NCBI RefSeq assembly: GCF_900100885.1
Contig: NZ_LT629692.1
Span: 2,046,001-2,110,000, forward strand
Direction: 5' to 3'
From: Microbacterium pygmaeum
GTDB taxonomy: Bacteria > Actinomycetota > Actinomycetes > Actinomycetales > Microbacteriaceae
Length of the DNA stretch: 64,000 nt
Shown in pieces: positions 44,662-53,493 of this stretch. The translations under genes and the position numbers were made by a program. Each line of letters opens with the position of its first letter. Position 1 is the stretch's first letter. The notes under the pieces are model-generated. The model ran no database searches. It had not been told where the DNA came from and was given only the letters and a program-made list of their open reading frames with translations.

Positions 44662-45303
44662 ATGACCACCTTCCGTGTGCGCGGCACCGTCGTCGTCCGG
44701 GGCGTCGCCGCGCTTCTCGTCGGTCTCGCCGTCGGAGCCGCGATCACCCCCTTCCTCGGCTTCGCGGCGGGACTGCTGGCGGGGTGGGCGGCGCTGTCTC
44801 TGACCAACGTCTCGTGGGTGCTTCTGATGGTGTGGGGTATGGATGCCGCTCAGACGCGCGATCACGCCAGGTCAGAGGATCCCGGGCGTGCCGTCGCGCG
44901 GGTGATCGCGGTCGCGGGGAGCGTGGTGAGCCTCGGAGCGGTGGCCGTCGTCCTGCTGCAGACCCGAGGGGCCTCCGAGCTGGAGTCGTTTCTGCTCGCC
45001 GGCATCGCGGTCGTGAGCGTGGCCGGATCGTGGGCGCTCATCCAGGTGGATTACATGCTGCGAGTCGCGGCCGTCTACTATGCGGATCCGGTCGGCGGCA
45101 TCGACTTCAACCAGGACGACGAGCCGATGTACACCGACTTCGCCTACTTCTCGGTGGGCCTGGGCATGACCTACCAGGTATCCGACACCGACGTCCGCAC
45201 GAACGCCATCCGACGGATCGTGATCGCCCAGACGCTTCTGGCCTACCTGTTCGGCGCGGTGATCCTCGCGACCGTCATCAACCTGGTGACCGGACTGGGC
45301 TGA
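44662..45303 (+). CDS. DUF1345 domain-containing membrane protein
   Basis: A 213-residue integral membrane protein. Helices lie at about 12-28, 36-58, 81-100, 108-126 and 184-208. The family signature YTDFAYFSVGLGMTYQVSDTDVRTNAIRRI (residues about 154-183) is well conserved. No function is known for DUF1345. AACATT six bases before ATG 44662 may serve as a weak leaderless -10. It converges with the small 45324-45533 gene. Confidence 0.85.
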   Translation: MTTFRVRGTVVVRGVAALLVGLAVGAAITPFLGFAAGLLAGWAALSLTNVSWVLLMVWGMDAAQTRDHARSEDPGRAVARVIAVAGSVVSLGAVAVVLLQTRGASELESFLLAGIAVVSVAGSWALIQVDYMLRVAAVYYADPVGGIDFNQDDEPMYTDFAYFSVGLGMTYQVSDTDVRTNAIRRIVIAQTLLAYLFGAVILATVINLVTGLG

Positions 45304-45323
45304 GCGCTCCCGTCGGTCCGGGT

Positions 45324-45533
45324 TCACTCCTGGCCGAGTGATTCCTCCGATGCCGGACGGTCCCACTTCTCGGAGCCGATCGCATCCGTCGGTTCGGGCT
45401 CCAGCTCGCGGCCCTTCAGCGAAGCGGGCGTGGGGTCGACCAGCTCCTCCTCGGGGATCGCCTTGAGCCGATCGATCTCTTCGCGCAATGCCGCCAGGTC
45501 TTCGCCGTCCGGGGCGTCGGGGATGGAAGTCAT
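45324..45533 (-). CDS. Small acidic hypothetical protein
   Basis: A 69-residue, strongly acidic soluble protein (many Glu/Asp, no Cys) without a recognised family. A helical stretch EDLAALREEIDRLKAIPEEEL is followed by Pro-rich, probably disordered sequence. Support for being real: a TAGGCT -10 hexamer six bases before its ATG, coding-like base composition, and no competing frame. It diverges from the ABC exporter gene. Confidence 0.6.
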   Translation of the reverse strand: MTSIPDAPDGEDLAALREEIDRLKAIPEEELVDPTPASLKGRELEPEPTDAIGSEKWDRPASEESLGQE

Positions 45534-45539
45534 GGGGCC

Positions 45540-45569
45540 AGCCTAGCGAGCCGGAGAGCGTCGTAGGCT
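45540..45569. promoter_or_regulatory. Back-to-back leaderless promoters: acidic protein (-) and ABC exporter (+)
   Basis: Minus-strand TAGGCT (45545-45540) is 6 nt before the ATG at 45533. Plus-strand TAGGCT (45564-45569) is 7 nt before the GTG at 45577. Only 18 bp separates the two -10 boxes, so each promoter's -35 lies across the other's -10 or transcript start and simultaneous use is improbable. Confidence 0.5.
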
Positions 45570-45576
45570 GGCGCTC

Positions 45577-47655
45577 GTGAGCATGGGCGGCAGGGGTGGC
45601 GGAGGCGGTGGAGGCGGCTTCCGCGGCGTCGACATCGAGGCCCAGAAGAAGCTGAACGCCGATGCGCCGAAGATCCCGCACCTCGGCAGTCGGGTCGTGG
45701 CCCTCTTCCGTCCGTACTGCTGGCAGATCCTCGTCACCGGCGTGCTGGTGATCGCAGGCGCGGCCATCGCCGTCATCCCGCCGCTGATCGTGCAGCGGAT
45801 CTTCGACGATGCGCTGTTCCCGACCGATGGGGCAGCCCCCGACCTGCCGCTCCTGCTTCGCCTGGTGCTGATCATGATCGGCATTTTCGTGCTGTCGGCG
45901 GGCCTGGGCGTCGCCCAGACCTGGTACACCTCCACGGTCGGCAATCAGGTGACCGGCGACCTCCGGGTGAAGCTCTTCGAGCATCTCCAGGCGATGGAGC
46001 TCGGATTCTTCACCCGCACCAAGACGGGCGTCATCCAATCACGGCTGCAGAACGACGTAGGCGGTGTCTCGGGCGTGCTGACGAACACCGTCACCAGCAT
46101 CCTGGGCAACGTCGTCACCGTCATCGCGTCGCTGGTCGCCATGATCATCATCGACTGGCGGCTCACGCTGATCGCGGTGGTCATGATGCCGTTCCTCGTC
46201 ATCGTCCAGCGCCGGGTCGGGCAGGTGCGGGCGCGGATCGCGGGTGAGACGCAGGAGTCGCTCTCGGAGCTCACCGCCATCACCCAGGAGACGCTGAGCG
46301 TCTCCGGCATCCTGCTCTCCAAGTCGTTCAACCGGCAGCGCACCGAATCCGCCCGCTACGGTGCCGAGAACATCAACCAGGTCCGGCTGCAGGTGCGCAG
46401 GGCGATGAGCGGGCAGGGGTTCTTCGCCGTCGTCCAGGTGCTGATGGCGAGCGTCCCGGCGATCATCTACCTGGTCTCGGGGTATCTGATCACGGGCGGC
46501 ACCGACACCATCACGGCGGGCACCGTGGTCGCCTTCACGACCGTGCAGGCGCGCCTGCTGATGCCGCTGATGGGCCTGATGCGCGTCGCGCTCGATCTGC
46601 AGACCTCGGGAGCCCTGTTCGCGCGCATCTTCGAGTACCTCGACCTGGTCCCGGCGATCAGCGACGCCCCAGACGCCGAGCCGGTCGCCGAGGCTCCTGG
46701 GCCGATGGGGCAGATCGAGTTCCGCGGGGTGGTCTTCCGCTATCCGGATGCCGCGGCCGACGCCCGCCCCACGCTTCGCGGCATCTCGTTCACCGCGCGT
46801 CCCGGTCAGCATGTCGCCTTCGTCGGGCCCTCCGGCGCGGGCAAGACGACGGTGCTCTACCTGACGCCGCGGATGTACGAGGCGTCCGCCGGCTCGGTGC
46901 TCTTCGCCGGGCAGGATGTGCGTCACCTCACGCAGGAGTCGATCATCGACAGCGTGGGGATCGTGTCGCAGGAGACGTACCTGTTCCATGCGACCATCCG
47001 CGAGAACCTCCTGTACGCCAAGCCCGAGGCCACGCAGGAGGAGCTGGAGGAGGCGTGCCGGGCCGCGAACATCCACCACATCATCAGCGGGTTCGAGCAG
47101 GGCTACGACACGGTCGTCGGCGAGCGGGGCTATCGCCTCTCCGGCGGGGAGAAGCAGCGCATCGCGATCGCCCGCGTGCTGCTGAAGGACCCGCCGGTGC
47201 TGCTGCTGGATGAGGCCACGTCGGCGCTGGACACCGTGTCGGAGCGTGTCGTGCAGGAAGCGCTCGATGCCGCGGCGCGGGGCCGCACCACACTCTCGAT
47301 CGCGCATCGGCTGTCCACGGTGATCGGCGCCGATGTGATCCATGTCGTGGATGCCGGCCGCATCGTGGAGTCGGGGACGCACTCGTCGCTCCTCGCGCAG
47401 GACGGGTTGTACGCGGAACTGGCAGCCCAGCAGCTCGCGGCCTCTCGGATCCTGGAGGTCGAGGCATCCGAACCCCCGCCCGCACTACCGGCGCGTCGCG
47501 CGGACCGCGCACCCGACGAGCCGCCTGCGCCGGTCGTCGACCCGCTCGCCGCATTCGTCGCCGATCCGCTGGCTCCGCTGACGGGTCCGCTGGCCGCCGT
47601 CGCGGCGGACGAGCCGCGGAACGAGCGGGATTGGCCGGATCTCAGCGACGTCTAG
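45577..47655 (+). CDS. ABC exporter, fused permease-ATPase (multidrug/lipid type)
   Basis: A 692-residue half-transporter that should function as a dimer. A glycine-rich N-terminal stretch (GGRGGGGGGGGFRG) precedes six transmembrane helices (about residues 40-350). The nucleotide-binding domain follows, with Walker A GPSGAGKTTVLYL, the Q-loop region (GIVSQETYLF), signature LSGGEKQRIAIARVLL, Walker B PVLLLDEATSALD and the H-loop SIAHRLSTV. A Pro/Ala-rich tail of about 80 residues (LAAFVADPLAPLTGPLAAV) is unusual and looks disordered. Substrate unknown. Leaderless GTG start. Confidence 0.92.
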   Translation: MSMGGRGGGGGGGGFRGVDIEAQKKLNADAPKIPHLGSRVVALFRPYCWQILVTGVLVIAGAAIAVIPPLIVQRIFDDALFPTDGAAPDLPLLLRLVLIMIGIFVLSAGLGVAQTWYTSTVGNQVTGDLRVKLFEHLQAMELGFFTRTKTGVIQSRLQNDVGGVSGVLTNTVTSILGNVVTVIASLVAMIIIDWRLTLIAVVMMPFLVIVQRRVGQVRARIAGETQESLSELTAITQETLSVSGILLSKSFNRQRTESARYGAENINQVRLQVRRAMSGQGFFAVVQVLMASVPAIIYLVSGYLITGGTDTITAGTVVAFTTVQARLLMPLMGLMRVALDLQTSGALFARIFEYLDLVPAISDAPDAEPVAEAPGPMGQIEFRGVVFRYPDAAADARPTLRGISFTARPGQHVAFVGPSGAGKTTVLYLTPRMYEASAGSVLFAGQDVRHLTQESIIDSVGIVSQETYLFHATIRENLLYAKPEATQEELEEACRAANIHHIISGFEQGYDTVVGERGYRLSGGEKQRIAIARVLLKDPPVLLLDEATSALDTVSERVVQEALDAAARGRTTLSIAHRLSTVIGADVIHVVDAGRIVESGTHSSLLAQDGLYAELAAQQLAASRILEVEASEPPPALPARRADRAPDEPPAPVVDPLAAFVADPLAPLTGPLAAVAADEPRNERDWPDLSDV

Positions 47656-47710
47656 CTGGACTGCGTTTGACCCGGGGTTCGAGCCCCTCCCAGCGCTGAG
47701 CCCCTCCCAG

Positions 47711-47759
47711 TTGACCCAATCGGCCCACTCCCGGGCGGTTTATGGGGCCGATCGGGTCA
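47711..47759. repeat. Degenerate palindrome, copy 1 of the DUF559-flanking repeat
   Basis: Begins with a 21-bp sequence (47711-47731) identical to the left arm of the palindrome at 48739-48759; identity includes the two bases before it (23 bp). The right arm (47745-47759) pairs with 47712-47726 with one mismatch. It ends 2 bp before the stop codon of the DUF559-type gene. Just before it, a 13-bp direct repeat (GAGCCCCTCCCAG) occurs at 47681-47693 and 47698-47710. No gene lies between the ABC exporter stop and this element. Confidence 0.8.
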
Positions 47760-47761
47760 CG

Positions 47762-48655
47762 TCACCGGCCGAGCGCGGTGCGCAGGTCGGACAGGAACGC
47801 CCGCGGGTCGTCGAGATCGGCCTGTGTCACGCTCAGGTAGGTCCACCCGAGCGCCTCCAGGCGTCGTCTGCGCGCGAGATCCCGGCGCCACTGATCCTTG
47901 TCGCGGTGATGATCGCCCTCGTACTCGATGGCGACCTTCTCGCGCCGGTACGACAGATCCACTCTCGCCACGAAGCGGCCCGTTCCGTCGAAGACCGTGA
48001 CGTTGCAGTCCGGCTTGGCGAGGCCGGCTTCGATGATCAGCACGCGCAGTTCGGATTCCTTGGGCGACTCAGATCCCTCATCCAGCAGCTCGAACGCGCG
48101 GCGAAGTCGCTCGATTCCGTGTCGGCCGGCGTGCCGGTCGACCTGCCGGCGCAGTTCCTCGCGACTTAGCTGACCGGTTCCGCGGCGGATCAGGTGGTCG
48201 CCAACGGCGACGAGTTCCCGCAGGTTGAGCTCGTCGACCAGATCACAGAACGTGCGCGCGGGGGTGGTGGCCACGATGCCCGTACGAACGTCGAACTCGT
48301 CGTCGGCCAGGGCGCGCTGATGCCCGCGGATGCGTTTGCCCCGCGGAGCGCGAACGCCGGTCGGGACGCAGACATGCAGCACGGGATCGGATGCTGCGGC
48401 TGGAGGCAGCGGCAACGCATGCAGTCGTGCTGCGGTGATGTGGCTGAAGACCGCCGTTCTGGGAAGTCTGGTGGCCTTGGCGCGACAGATGCTCGGCAGA
48501 TCCAGCGTTCCGGCGGCGATGCGCACGCCGTAGAACGGAGCCTGGAGGTCCTTAGCGCGCGAGCGTTTGCGACTCACGCCCGCGTTCGGCGCCCGCCAGA
48601 CCGAGAAGGGCTGCTCGCCCCAGGGTTCGGGGAGCGGTGCGGGTCGCCGGGGCAT
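47762..48655 (-). CDS. DUF559-type (AbiEi-like/endonuclease-fold) protein, copy 1
   Basis: A 297-residue protein with an N-terminal winged-helix-like part related to type IV AbiEi antitoxin proteins (SHITAARLHALPLP) and a C-terminal nuclease-like fold of the DUF559/Vsr group. The C-terminal fold shows RVDLSYRREKVAIEYEGDHHRDKDQWRRDLARRRRLEALGW, with the Asp and E-x-E spaced as in PD-(D/E)XK-type enzymes. Function is unproven. It is bracketed by two copies of a palindromic repeat (47711 and 48739). A second protein of the same design lies at 61857-62801. ATG 48655 follows GGGACC; ATG 48667 is possible. Confidence 0.78.
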   Translation of the reverse strand: MPRRPAPLPEPWGEQPFSVWRAPNAGVSRKRSRAKDLQAPFYGVRIAAGTLDLPSICRAKATRLPRTAVFSHITAARLHALPLPPAAASDPVLHVCVPTGVRAPRGKRIRGHQRALADDEFDVRTGIVATTPARTFCDLVDELNLRELVAVGDHLIRRGTGQLSREELRRQVDRHAGRHGIERLRRAFELLDEGSESPKESELRVLIIEAGLAKPDCNVTVFDGTGRFVARVDLSYRREKVAIEYEGDHHRDKDQWRRDLARRRRLEALGWTYLSVTQADLDDPRAFLSDLRTALGR

Positions 48656-48738
48656 AGGTCCCAGCATCCGCTCCCCGCTATGGCGTCGGACGGTTATCCA
48701 CCTGTGCAGGAGAGGATGAGGGCTTTCGTCGGTGCGAG

Positions 48739-48788
48739 TTGACCCAATCGGCCCACTCCGGCGTTCGGGAGTGGGCCGATTGGGTCAA
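48739..48788. repeat. Perfect 21-bp-arm palindrome, copy 2 of the DUF559-flanking repeat
   Basis: Arms 48739-48759 and 48768-48788 are perfectly complementary over 21 bp with an 8-nt spacer. The left arm is identical to 47711-47731, 1028 bp away and in direct orientation. It lies between the start of the DUF559-type gene and the 3' end of the glycosyltransferase gene, with no T-run on either side. It could act as a terminator but looks more like a mobile or dispersed repeat. Confidence 0.85.
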
Positions 48789-48833
48789 GTCGAGGAAAGA
48801 GGAGCGATCCAAGCAGGGGAGCGGGGCGGGGGG

Positions 48834-49799
48834 CTACCAGCGTGCGGCCTCCGTCGCACCGGCAGGAAGGGTCAGCCCTGCGGCATCCGGCCTCGAGATC
48901 AGGTCGCGGACGAAGGCGCCCAGCGCTGCGGCATAGCCGGGGTCCGCGTGCTCGCGCGCGATCTCCACGAGCGGCGGCAGGTCCATCGCGAGGATGAGCC
49001 GCACACGCTCTGCGGCGGCGGCCGGGTGTCCGGCCGAATCGAGGACGTCGATCCCCCCGGCCATCGCCGCGAGGTAGTCGTGCAGGACCGGCAGCGCCGC
49101 CTTGTGCTGCGTGATCGAGGAGCCGTCTGCGCGCTCACGCCAGTGCACCAGGACGTCCGGGACGGTGTCGAAGGCGTTCGCACGCGCGTACATCTGCTGC
49201 GCCACGATCTGGTCCTCGTAGAGGCGCCCCTCGGGGAAGCGCAGACCATTGCGCCGCCAGAAGCCGGTGCGGCTCACCTTCGACCAGGCGACGATGTTGC
49301 CCGATGCGGCGGGATGCTCGTCGATGGTCGTGCTCCGCCGGGCCGGGGCGGTCGCGGCGGCGACCCACGGCTGGATGACGCCGGGCCTGTAGGCGCCGGT
49401 CGCATCGGGGCGCAGTCGCACGTAGGCGCCGAGCGCGAAGTCGCTTCCACTGGACTCGAGCGAGCCGATCAGGCGGTCCAGGGCACCGGGAGTGAGGACG
49501 TCGTCGGCGTCGAGGAACCCCAGATACGGCGTCTGGACGAGCTCGAGCCCGGCATTGCGCGCGGCACCGAGGCCGCGCCTGCGGTCCTGATGCACGACGC
49601 GGAAGCGGGGGTCGGCCGCCGCGGCGGCATCGAAGCGGATGCCGGTGGCATCGGTTGACGCATCGTCGACGAGGATCGCGTTCCAGTCCGTCCGCGTCTG
49701 CGCGCGCAGCGAGTCCAGCGCGTCGTCGACGTAGGGCTCGACATCGAATCCGGGCACGATGACGGTCACGGCCGCAGGGGCGCCGGCGAGGGTGCTCAT
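48834..49799 (-). CDS. Family 2 glycosyltransferase
   Basis: A 321-residue GT-A fold transferase. N-terminal VTVIVPGFDVEPYVDDALDSL, VDDASTDAT, RGLGAARNAGLELVQTPYLGFLDADDVLTPGAL (the DxD-type DADD metal site) are textbook GT2 motifs; a second acidic element is in RLYEDQIVAQQMY. It likely transfers a sugar to a cell-surface glycan or teichoic-acid-like polymer. There is no transmembrane segment. ATG 49799 stands behind TACACT at a leaderless spacing. It is alone, not in a polysaccharide cluster. Confidence 0.88.
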   Translation of the reverse strand: MSTLAGAPAAVTVIVPGFDVEPYVDDALDSLRAQTRTDWNAILVDDASTDATGIRFDAAAAADPRFRVVHQDRRRGLGAARNAGLELVQTPYLGFLDADDVLTPGALDRLIGSLESSGSDFALGAYVRLRPDATGAYRPGVIQPWVAAATAPARRSTTIDEHPAASGNIVAWSKVSRTGFWRRNGLRFPEGRLYEDQIVAQQMYARANAFDTVPDVLVHWRERADGSSITQHKAALPVLHDYLAAMAGGIDVLDSAGHPAAAAERVRLILAMDLPPLVEIAREHADPGYAAALGAFVRDLISRPDAAGLTLPAGATEAARW

Positions 49800-49806
49800 T
49801 CGTGCG

Positions 49807-49812
49807 AGTGTA
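49807..49812 (-). promoter_or_regulatory. -10 element (TACACT) of the glycosyltransferase gene
   Basis: On the minus strand TACACT is followed by 7 nt and ATG 49799. It lies between this gene and the stop of the upstream desulfurase gene (49828), giving the glycosyltransferase its own promoter. Confidence 0.45.
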
Positions 49813-49827
49813 GGGCCACCGAGGCGT

Positions 49828-50979
49828 TCACCGGCCGAGTGAGACGGCGTCGACGGATGCCGCGACCGCGGTGGCCGCGGCATCCAACGGCTCTCGCTGA
49901 TCGTGCGCGAACGTGAAGCGGACGGCGGTCTGCGCGACCTCCGGCGCAACACCCATCGCAAGAAGGACGTGGGATGGTTCGTCACTGCCCGCGGCGCACG
50001 CCGACCCGCTCGATGAGACGAAACCACGTCGCTCCAGTTCGAGCAGCACCGCCTCGCCGCTCGTCCCGGCGAAGGTGAAGCTGGCGGTCCCCGGGAGGCG
50101 GCGCGTGGAATCACCGGTCAGCCGTGCACTCGGCACCGCGCTGAGGACCTGTGCGACGAAGCGATCGCGGAGCGCCCCGACGCGCTCGGCCGATTCCTCG
50201 CGCTCGCGTTCGGCGAGCTCGAGCGCCGTCGCGAACCCGACGGCGGCTGCGACATCCTCGGTGCCGCTGCGGCGGCCGCGCTCCTGACCGCCACCGTGCA
50301 GCAGGGGCTCCAGGGGGATGCGGCCGCGTACCGCGAGCACACCGGATCCCTTCGGAGCACCGAGCTTGTGACCGGCGAGCGCGATCGCGTCGACGCCGAG
50401 CGAGGCGGCATCCAGCGGCAGCCAGCCGGCGGCCTGGACGGCGTCGATGTGAAGGGGGAGGCGGGGGGCGACGGCACGGACGGCGACGGAGATCGCGGCA
50501 GTGTCCTGCACGGTGCCGACCTCGTTGTTGGCGTAGCCGAAGGCGATGAGAGCGGTGTCCGCGCGCACCGCCGCCGCGACCTCGTCCGGATCGAGCCGGC
50601 CGAACCCGTCGACGGGGATGCTCGTCACCTCGAAGCCGTGCACGCGGGCGAGGTAATCGGCTGACTCCAGGATCGACTCGTGCTCGATGGGGGTCGTGAT
50701 CAGGTGCTGGGCGCCGCTGTGCAGCATCGCGGCGATGCCGATGCCCTTGAGTGCCAGGTTGTTCGCCTCGGTGCCGCCGGAGGTGAAGACGATGTCTCCG
50801 GGGCGCATGCCCAGGGTCGTCGCGACGCGCGTCCGGGCATCGGAGAGGGCTTCGGCCGCCCCCTCGCCCACGGTGTGGTGGCTCGAGGGGTTGCCGAACC
50901 GGGTCGTCAGGAACGGCAGCATCGCCTCGAGGACCTCGGGCCGCACCGGCGTCGTGGCGGCGTTGTCGAGGTAGAGCAC
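49828..50979 (-). CDS. Cysteine desulfurase (NifS/IscS-like), last gene of the NAD operon
   Basis: PLP enzyme releasing sulfane sulfur from cysteine. The 383-residue protein begins LYLDNAATTPV. It has the pyridoxal lysine in IALAGHKLGAPKG and the catalytic cysteine in SSGSACAAGSDEPSHVL. The GTG start lies 1 bp after the nadC stop, so it belongs to the nad operon. This context points to a desulfurase dedicated to, or at least coexpressed for, maturation of the [4Fe-4S] cluster of NadA, as known for NadS-type enzymes; it could also serve tRNA thiolation. Confidence 0.9.
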   Translation of the reverse strand: MLYLDNAATTPVRPEVLEAMLPFLTTRFGNPSSHHTVGEGAAEALSDARTRVATTLGMRPGDIVFTSGGTEANNLALKGIGIAAMLHSGAQHLITTPIEHESILESADYLARVHGFEVTSIPVDGFGRLDPDEVAAAVRADTALIAFGYANNEVGTVQDTAAISVAVRAVAPRLPLHIDAVQAAGWLPLDAASLGVDAIALAGHKLGAPKGSGVLAVRGRIPLEPLLHGGGQERGRRSGTEDVAAAVGFATALELAEREREESAERVGALRDRFVAQVLSAVPSARLTGDSTRRLPGTASFTFAGTSGEAVLLELERRGFVSSSGSACAAGSDEPSHVLLAMGVAPEVAQTAVRFTFAHDQREPLDAAATAVAASVDAVSLGR

Positions 50980-50980
50980 G

Positions 50981-51844
50981 TCAGTCCTCCGGCGCGGTGA
51001 TCCGGACGTCCAGGCCCAGGTCGAGCGCGCGCGCGGAGTGCGTCAGCGCGCCCACCGAGATGACGTCGACACCGGTCCCGGCGATGGCGCGCACCGTCTC
51101 GAGGCTGACGCCGCCGGATGCCTCCACCACCGCGCGACCGGCGACCAGGCCGACGCCGGTGCGGAGGTCGTCGAGCGAGAAGTTGTCGAGCATGATCGTG
51201 CCGATCCCGGCCGCCAGGACCGGTTCGATCTGGTCGAGCCGGTCGACCTCGACCTCGATGTGGGTGGTGTGCGGCAGCCGTTCCTTCGCCCCCAGCAGGG
51301 CGGCGGTCACCGACGAGTGCGTCGCGGCGAGGATCGCGAGGTGATTGTCCTTGGCCATCACCGCATCCGACAGCGAGTGCCGGTGGTTGCGCCCGCCGCC
51401 GTTCACGACCGCGTGGCGCTCGAAGGCGCGCAGGCCCGGCGTCGTCTTGCGGGTGTCGGCGATGCGGGCGCGCGTACCCTCGACCTCTGCGACGTAGCGG
51501 GCCGTGAGCGTGGCGATCCCGCTCATGCGCTGCACGAAGTTCAGCCCGATGCGCTCCGCAGTGAGCACCGAGCGGGCGGGCCCGGACACCACAGCGAGCA
51601 CGGCGCCCTTCGCAAACGCGTCGCCGTCCTGGACGCGCAGCTGCACATCGACGCGCGGGTCGGTCAGCCGGAACGCGGCGGAGAACACCTCGCCACCGCT
51701 GAAGATCCCCGGCTCGCGCGCGACCAGCTCGGCGCTCGCCGTCGCCTGCTCGGGGATGAGGTACTCGCTGGTGAGGTCGCCCCACGGCGCGTCCTCCTCG
51801 AGCGCCGCGGCGACTGCCCGGTCGATCGTGGGGCGGGTGAGCAT
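50981..51844 (-). CDS. nadC: Nicotinate-nucleotide diphosphorylase (carboxylating), quinolinate phosphoribosyltransferase
   Basis: Third enzyme of de novo NAD synthesis, making nicotinate mononucleotide from quinolinate and PRPP. The 287-residue type II phosphoribosyltransferase has EDAPWGDLTSEYLIP at the N-terminus, NFVQRMSGIATLTARYV, ADTRKTTPGLRAFERHAVVNGGGRNHR (quinolinate and PRPP contacts) and the C-terminal EASGGVSLETVRAIAGTGVDVISVGALTHS. Start and stop overlap neighbouring nad genes, showing tight coupling. Confidence 0.95.
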   Translation of the reverse strand: MLTRPTIDRAVAAALEEDAPWGDLTSEYLIPEQATASAELVAREPGIFSGGEVFSAAFRLTDPRVDVQLRVQDGDAFAKGAVLAVVSGPARSVLTAERIGLNFVQRMSGIATLTARYVAEVEGTRARIADTRKTTPGLRAFERHAVVNGGGRNHRHSLSDAVMAKDNHLAILAATHSSVTAALLGAKERLPHTTHIEVEVDRLDQIEPVLAAGIGTIMLDNFSLDDLRTGVGLVAGRAVVEASGGVSLETVRAIAGTGVDVISVGALTHSARALDLGLDVRITAPED

Positions 51845-53493
51845 CAGCGCGCTCCGCCGGAGAGAACGGCCGGTTCCGGCGCATCCGCACGACTGCGCTC
51901 GTCGTCGCGACGATAGTGCGCGCCGACCGACGTGCGTCGTGCGAGGGCAGCGAGGACGAGCTGCTCGGCGACGATCAGAAGGTTCTCGTCCTCGAACTCG
52001 GCCTCGGTCCGCGGCGTGCGCCTGGCGGACCGCCACGCGGCGAGGATGGATGCCGCTCGAGCGAGCCCCGCCGCATCGCGAACGAGACCGGCGTCATCCC
52101 ACATGAGCGCTTGCAGGGTGTGGCGGCTGAAGGGCGGTCTTTCGACGGGCTCGGGAACCTGAGCCGGCGCAGGGGCCGACGCCGCTTCGAGGTCCGACGC
52201 ACGCTCGGCGACCGGGGCGACGATGGTGGGCCATGCTCCGGATGCCGCATCCGCGACGATCGCGTCGCCGGCGCGCGCGCCGAACACGGCGCCCTCCAGC
52301 AGCGAGTTGGATGCGAGGCGGTTGGCTCCGTGGACGCCGGTGCGGGCGACCTCGCCGACCGCGTACAGACCGGGGATGCTGGTGCGGCCGTCGAGATCGG
52401 TGACCACGCCCCCCATCAGGTAGTGCGCGGCCGGGGTCACCGGGATGGGTACGCGCGACCAGTCGAGACCGCGATCGCGGACCGCCCGGTCGATCGTCGG
52501 GAACCGCCGGGCCAGGAACGCCGCGGTCTCCTCCGGCGTCGGTCGCAGATGCGTCGCGTCCAGGAACACCGCTCGCCCGTGCTGCGCCTCCATCTGCCGG
52601 GCGATCGCGCGCGCGACGACGTCGCGGGGCGCCAGCTCGCCGTCCGGGTGCGCGTCGAAGACGAAGCGCCGGCCGTGCTCGTCGATCAGCGTCGCGCCCT
52701 CGCCGCGAACGGCCTCGGAGACCAGGAACGCCTCGCCGACCGCGCCTTCGGCGCCGTCCATGCCGTCCAGCACGGTCGGGTGGAACTGGAAGAACTCGAG
52801 GTCGGTGACCTCGGCGCCGGCGCGCAGCGCGGCGGCGATGCCGTCGCCGGTGGCGACCGGGGGATTGGTGGTGTGCGAGTACAGCTCGCCCGCCCCGCCG
52901 GTGGCCAGCACGACCGCGTCGGCGACGATCTGCTCGCGGACGCCGCTCACCGCGGTCGATGCCCGCGAGCCCGGGCGATCGCCGACCAGGAGGTCGACAC
53001 CGGTGACTCGACCGTCGGTGACGAGCAGGTCGACCAGGAACGCGTGCTCGAGGACGCGCACGTCACTGGCGCGCAGGCGCGCGACGAGCGCCTTCTCGAT
53101 CGCGGTGCCGGTGGCATCACCCCCCGAGTGCAGGATGCGCGGGTAGGAGTGCGCGGCCTCGAGGCCCTTGACGAATTCCCCGTCCGCGGCCCGATCGAAA
53201 GCCACGCCCAGATCGATGAGTTCGCGGATGCGTGCCGGTCCCTCGTCCACGAGGATGCGCACCGCCTCCGGATCGCTGAGCCCTGCGCCGGCGGTGAGGG
53301 TGTCGCGGACGTGATCCTCGACACGATCGTCGGCGAACATGACCCCCGCGATGCCGCCCTGGGCGTAGCGGGTGTTCGCGTGCTCCAGGACGTCCTTCGT
53401 GACCAGCGTCACGCGGCACCCGGCGTCCAGGGCGTGCAGCGCGACGGTCAGGCCGGCGATGCCGCTGCCCACAACGACGGCGTGCGTGGTCAC
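51844..53493 (-). CDS. nadB: L-aspartate oxidase
   Basis: FAD enzyme oxidising L-aspartate to iminoaspartate for NadA. The 549-residue protein starts with the dinucleotide motif VVVGSGIAGLTVALHA. It has the family blocks ANTRYAQGGIAGV, EAAHSYPRILHSGGDATG, LEFFQFHPTVL and HYLMGGVVTDLDGRTSIPGLYAVGEVARTGVHGANRLASNSLLE, followed by a shorter C-terminal helical domain. The GTG at 53493 overlaps the nadA stop by four bases; the longer open frame upstream is nadA shadow. Confidence 0.95.
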   Translation of the reverse strand: MTTHAVVVGSGIAGLTVALHALDAGCRVTLVTKDVLEHANTRYAQGGIAGVMFADDRVEDHVRDTLTAGAGLSDPEAVRILVDEGPARIRELIDLGVAFDRAADGEFVKGLEAAHSYPRILHSGGDATGTAIEKALVARLRASDVRVLEHAFLVDLLVTDGRVTGVDLLVGDRPGSRASTAVSGVREQIVADAVVLATGGAGELYSHTTNPPVATGDGIAAALRAGAEVTDLEFFQFHPTVLDGMDGAEGAVGEAFLVSEAVRGEGATLIDEHGRRFVFDAHPDGELAPRDVVARAIARQMEAQHGRAVFLDATHLRPTPEETAAFLARRFPTIDRAVRDRGLDWSRVPIPVTPAAHYLMGGVVTDLDGRTSIPGLYAVGEVARTGVHGANRLASNSLLEGAVFGARAGDAIVADAASGAWPTIVAPVAERASDLEAASAPAPAQVPEPVERPPFSRHTLQALMWDDAGLVRDAAGLARAASILAAWRSARRTPRTEAEFEDENLLIVAEQLVLAALARRTSVGAHYRRDDERSRADAPEPAVLSGGAR

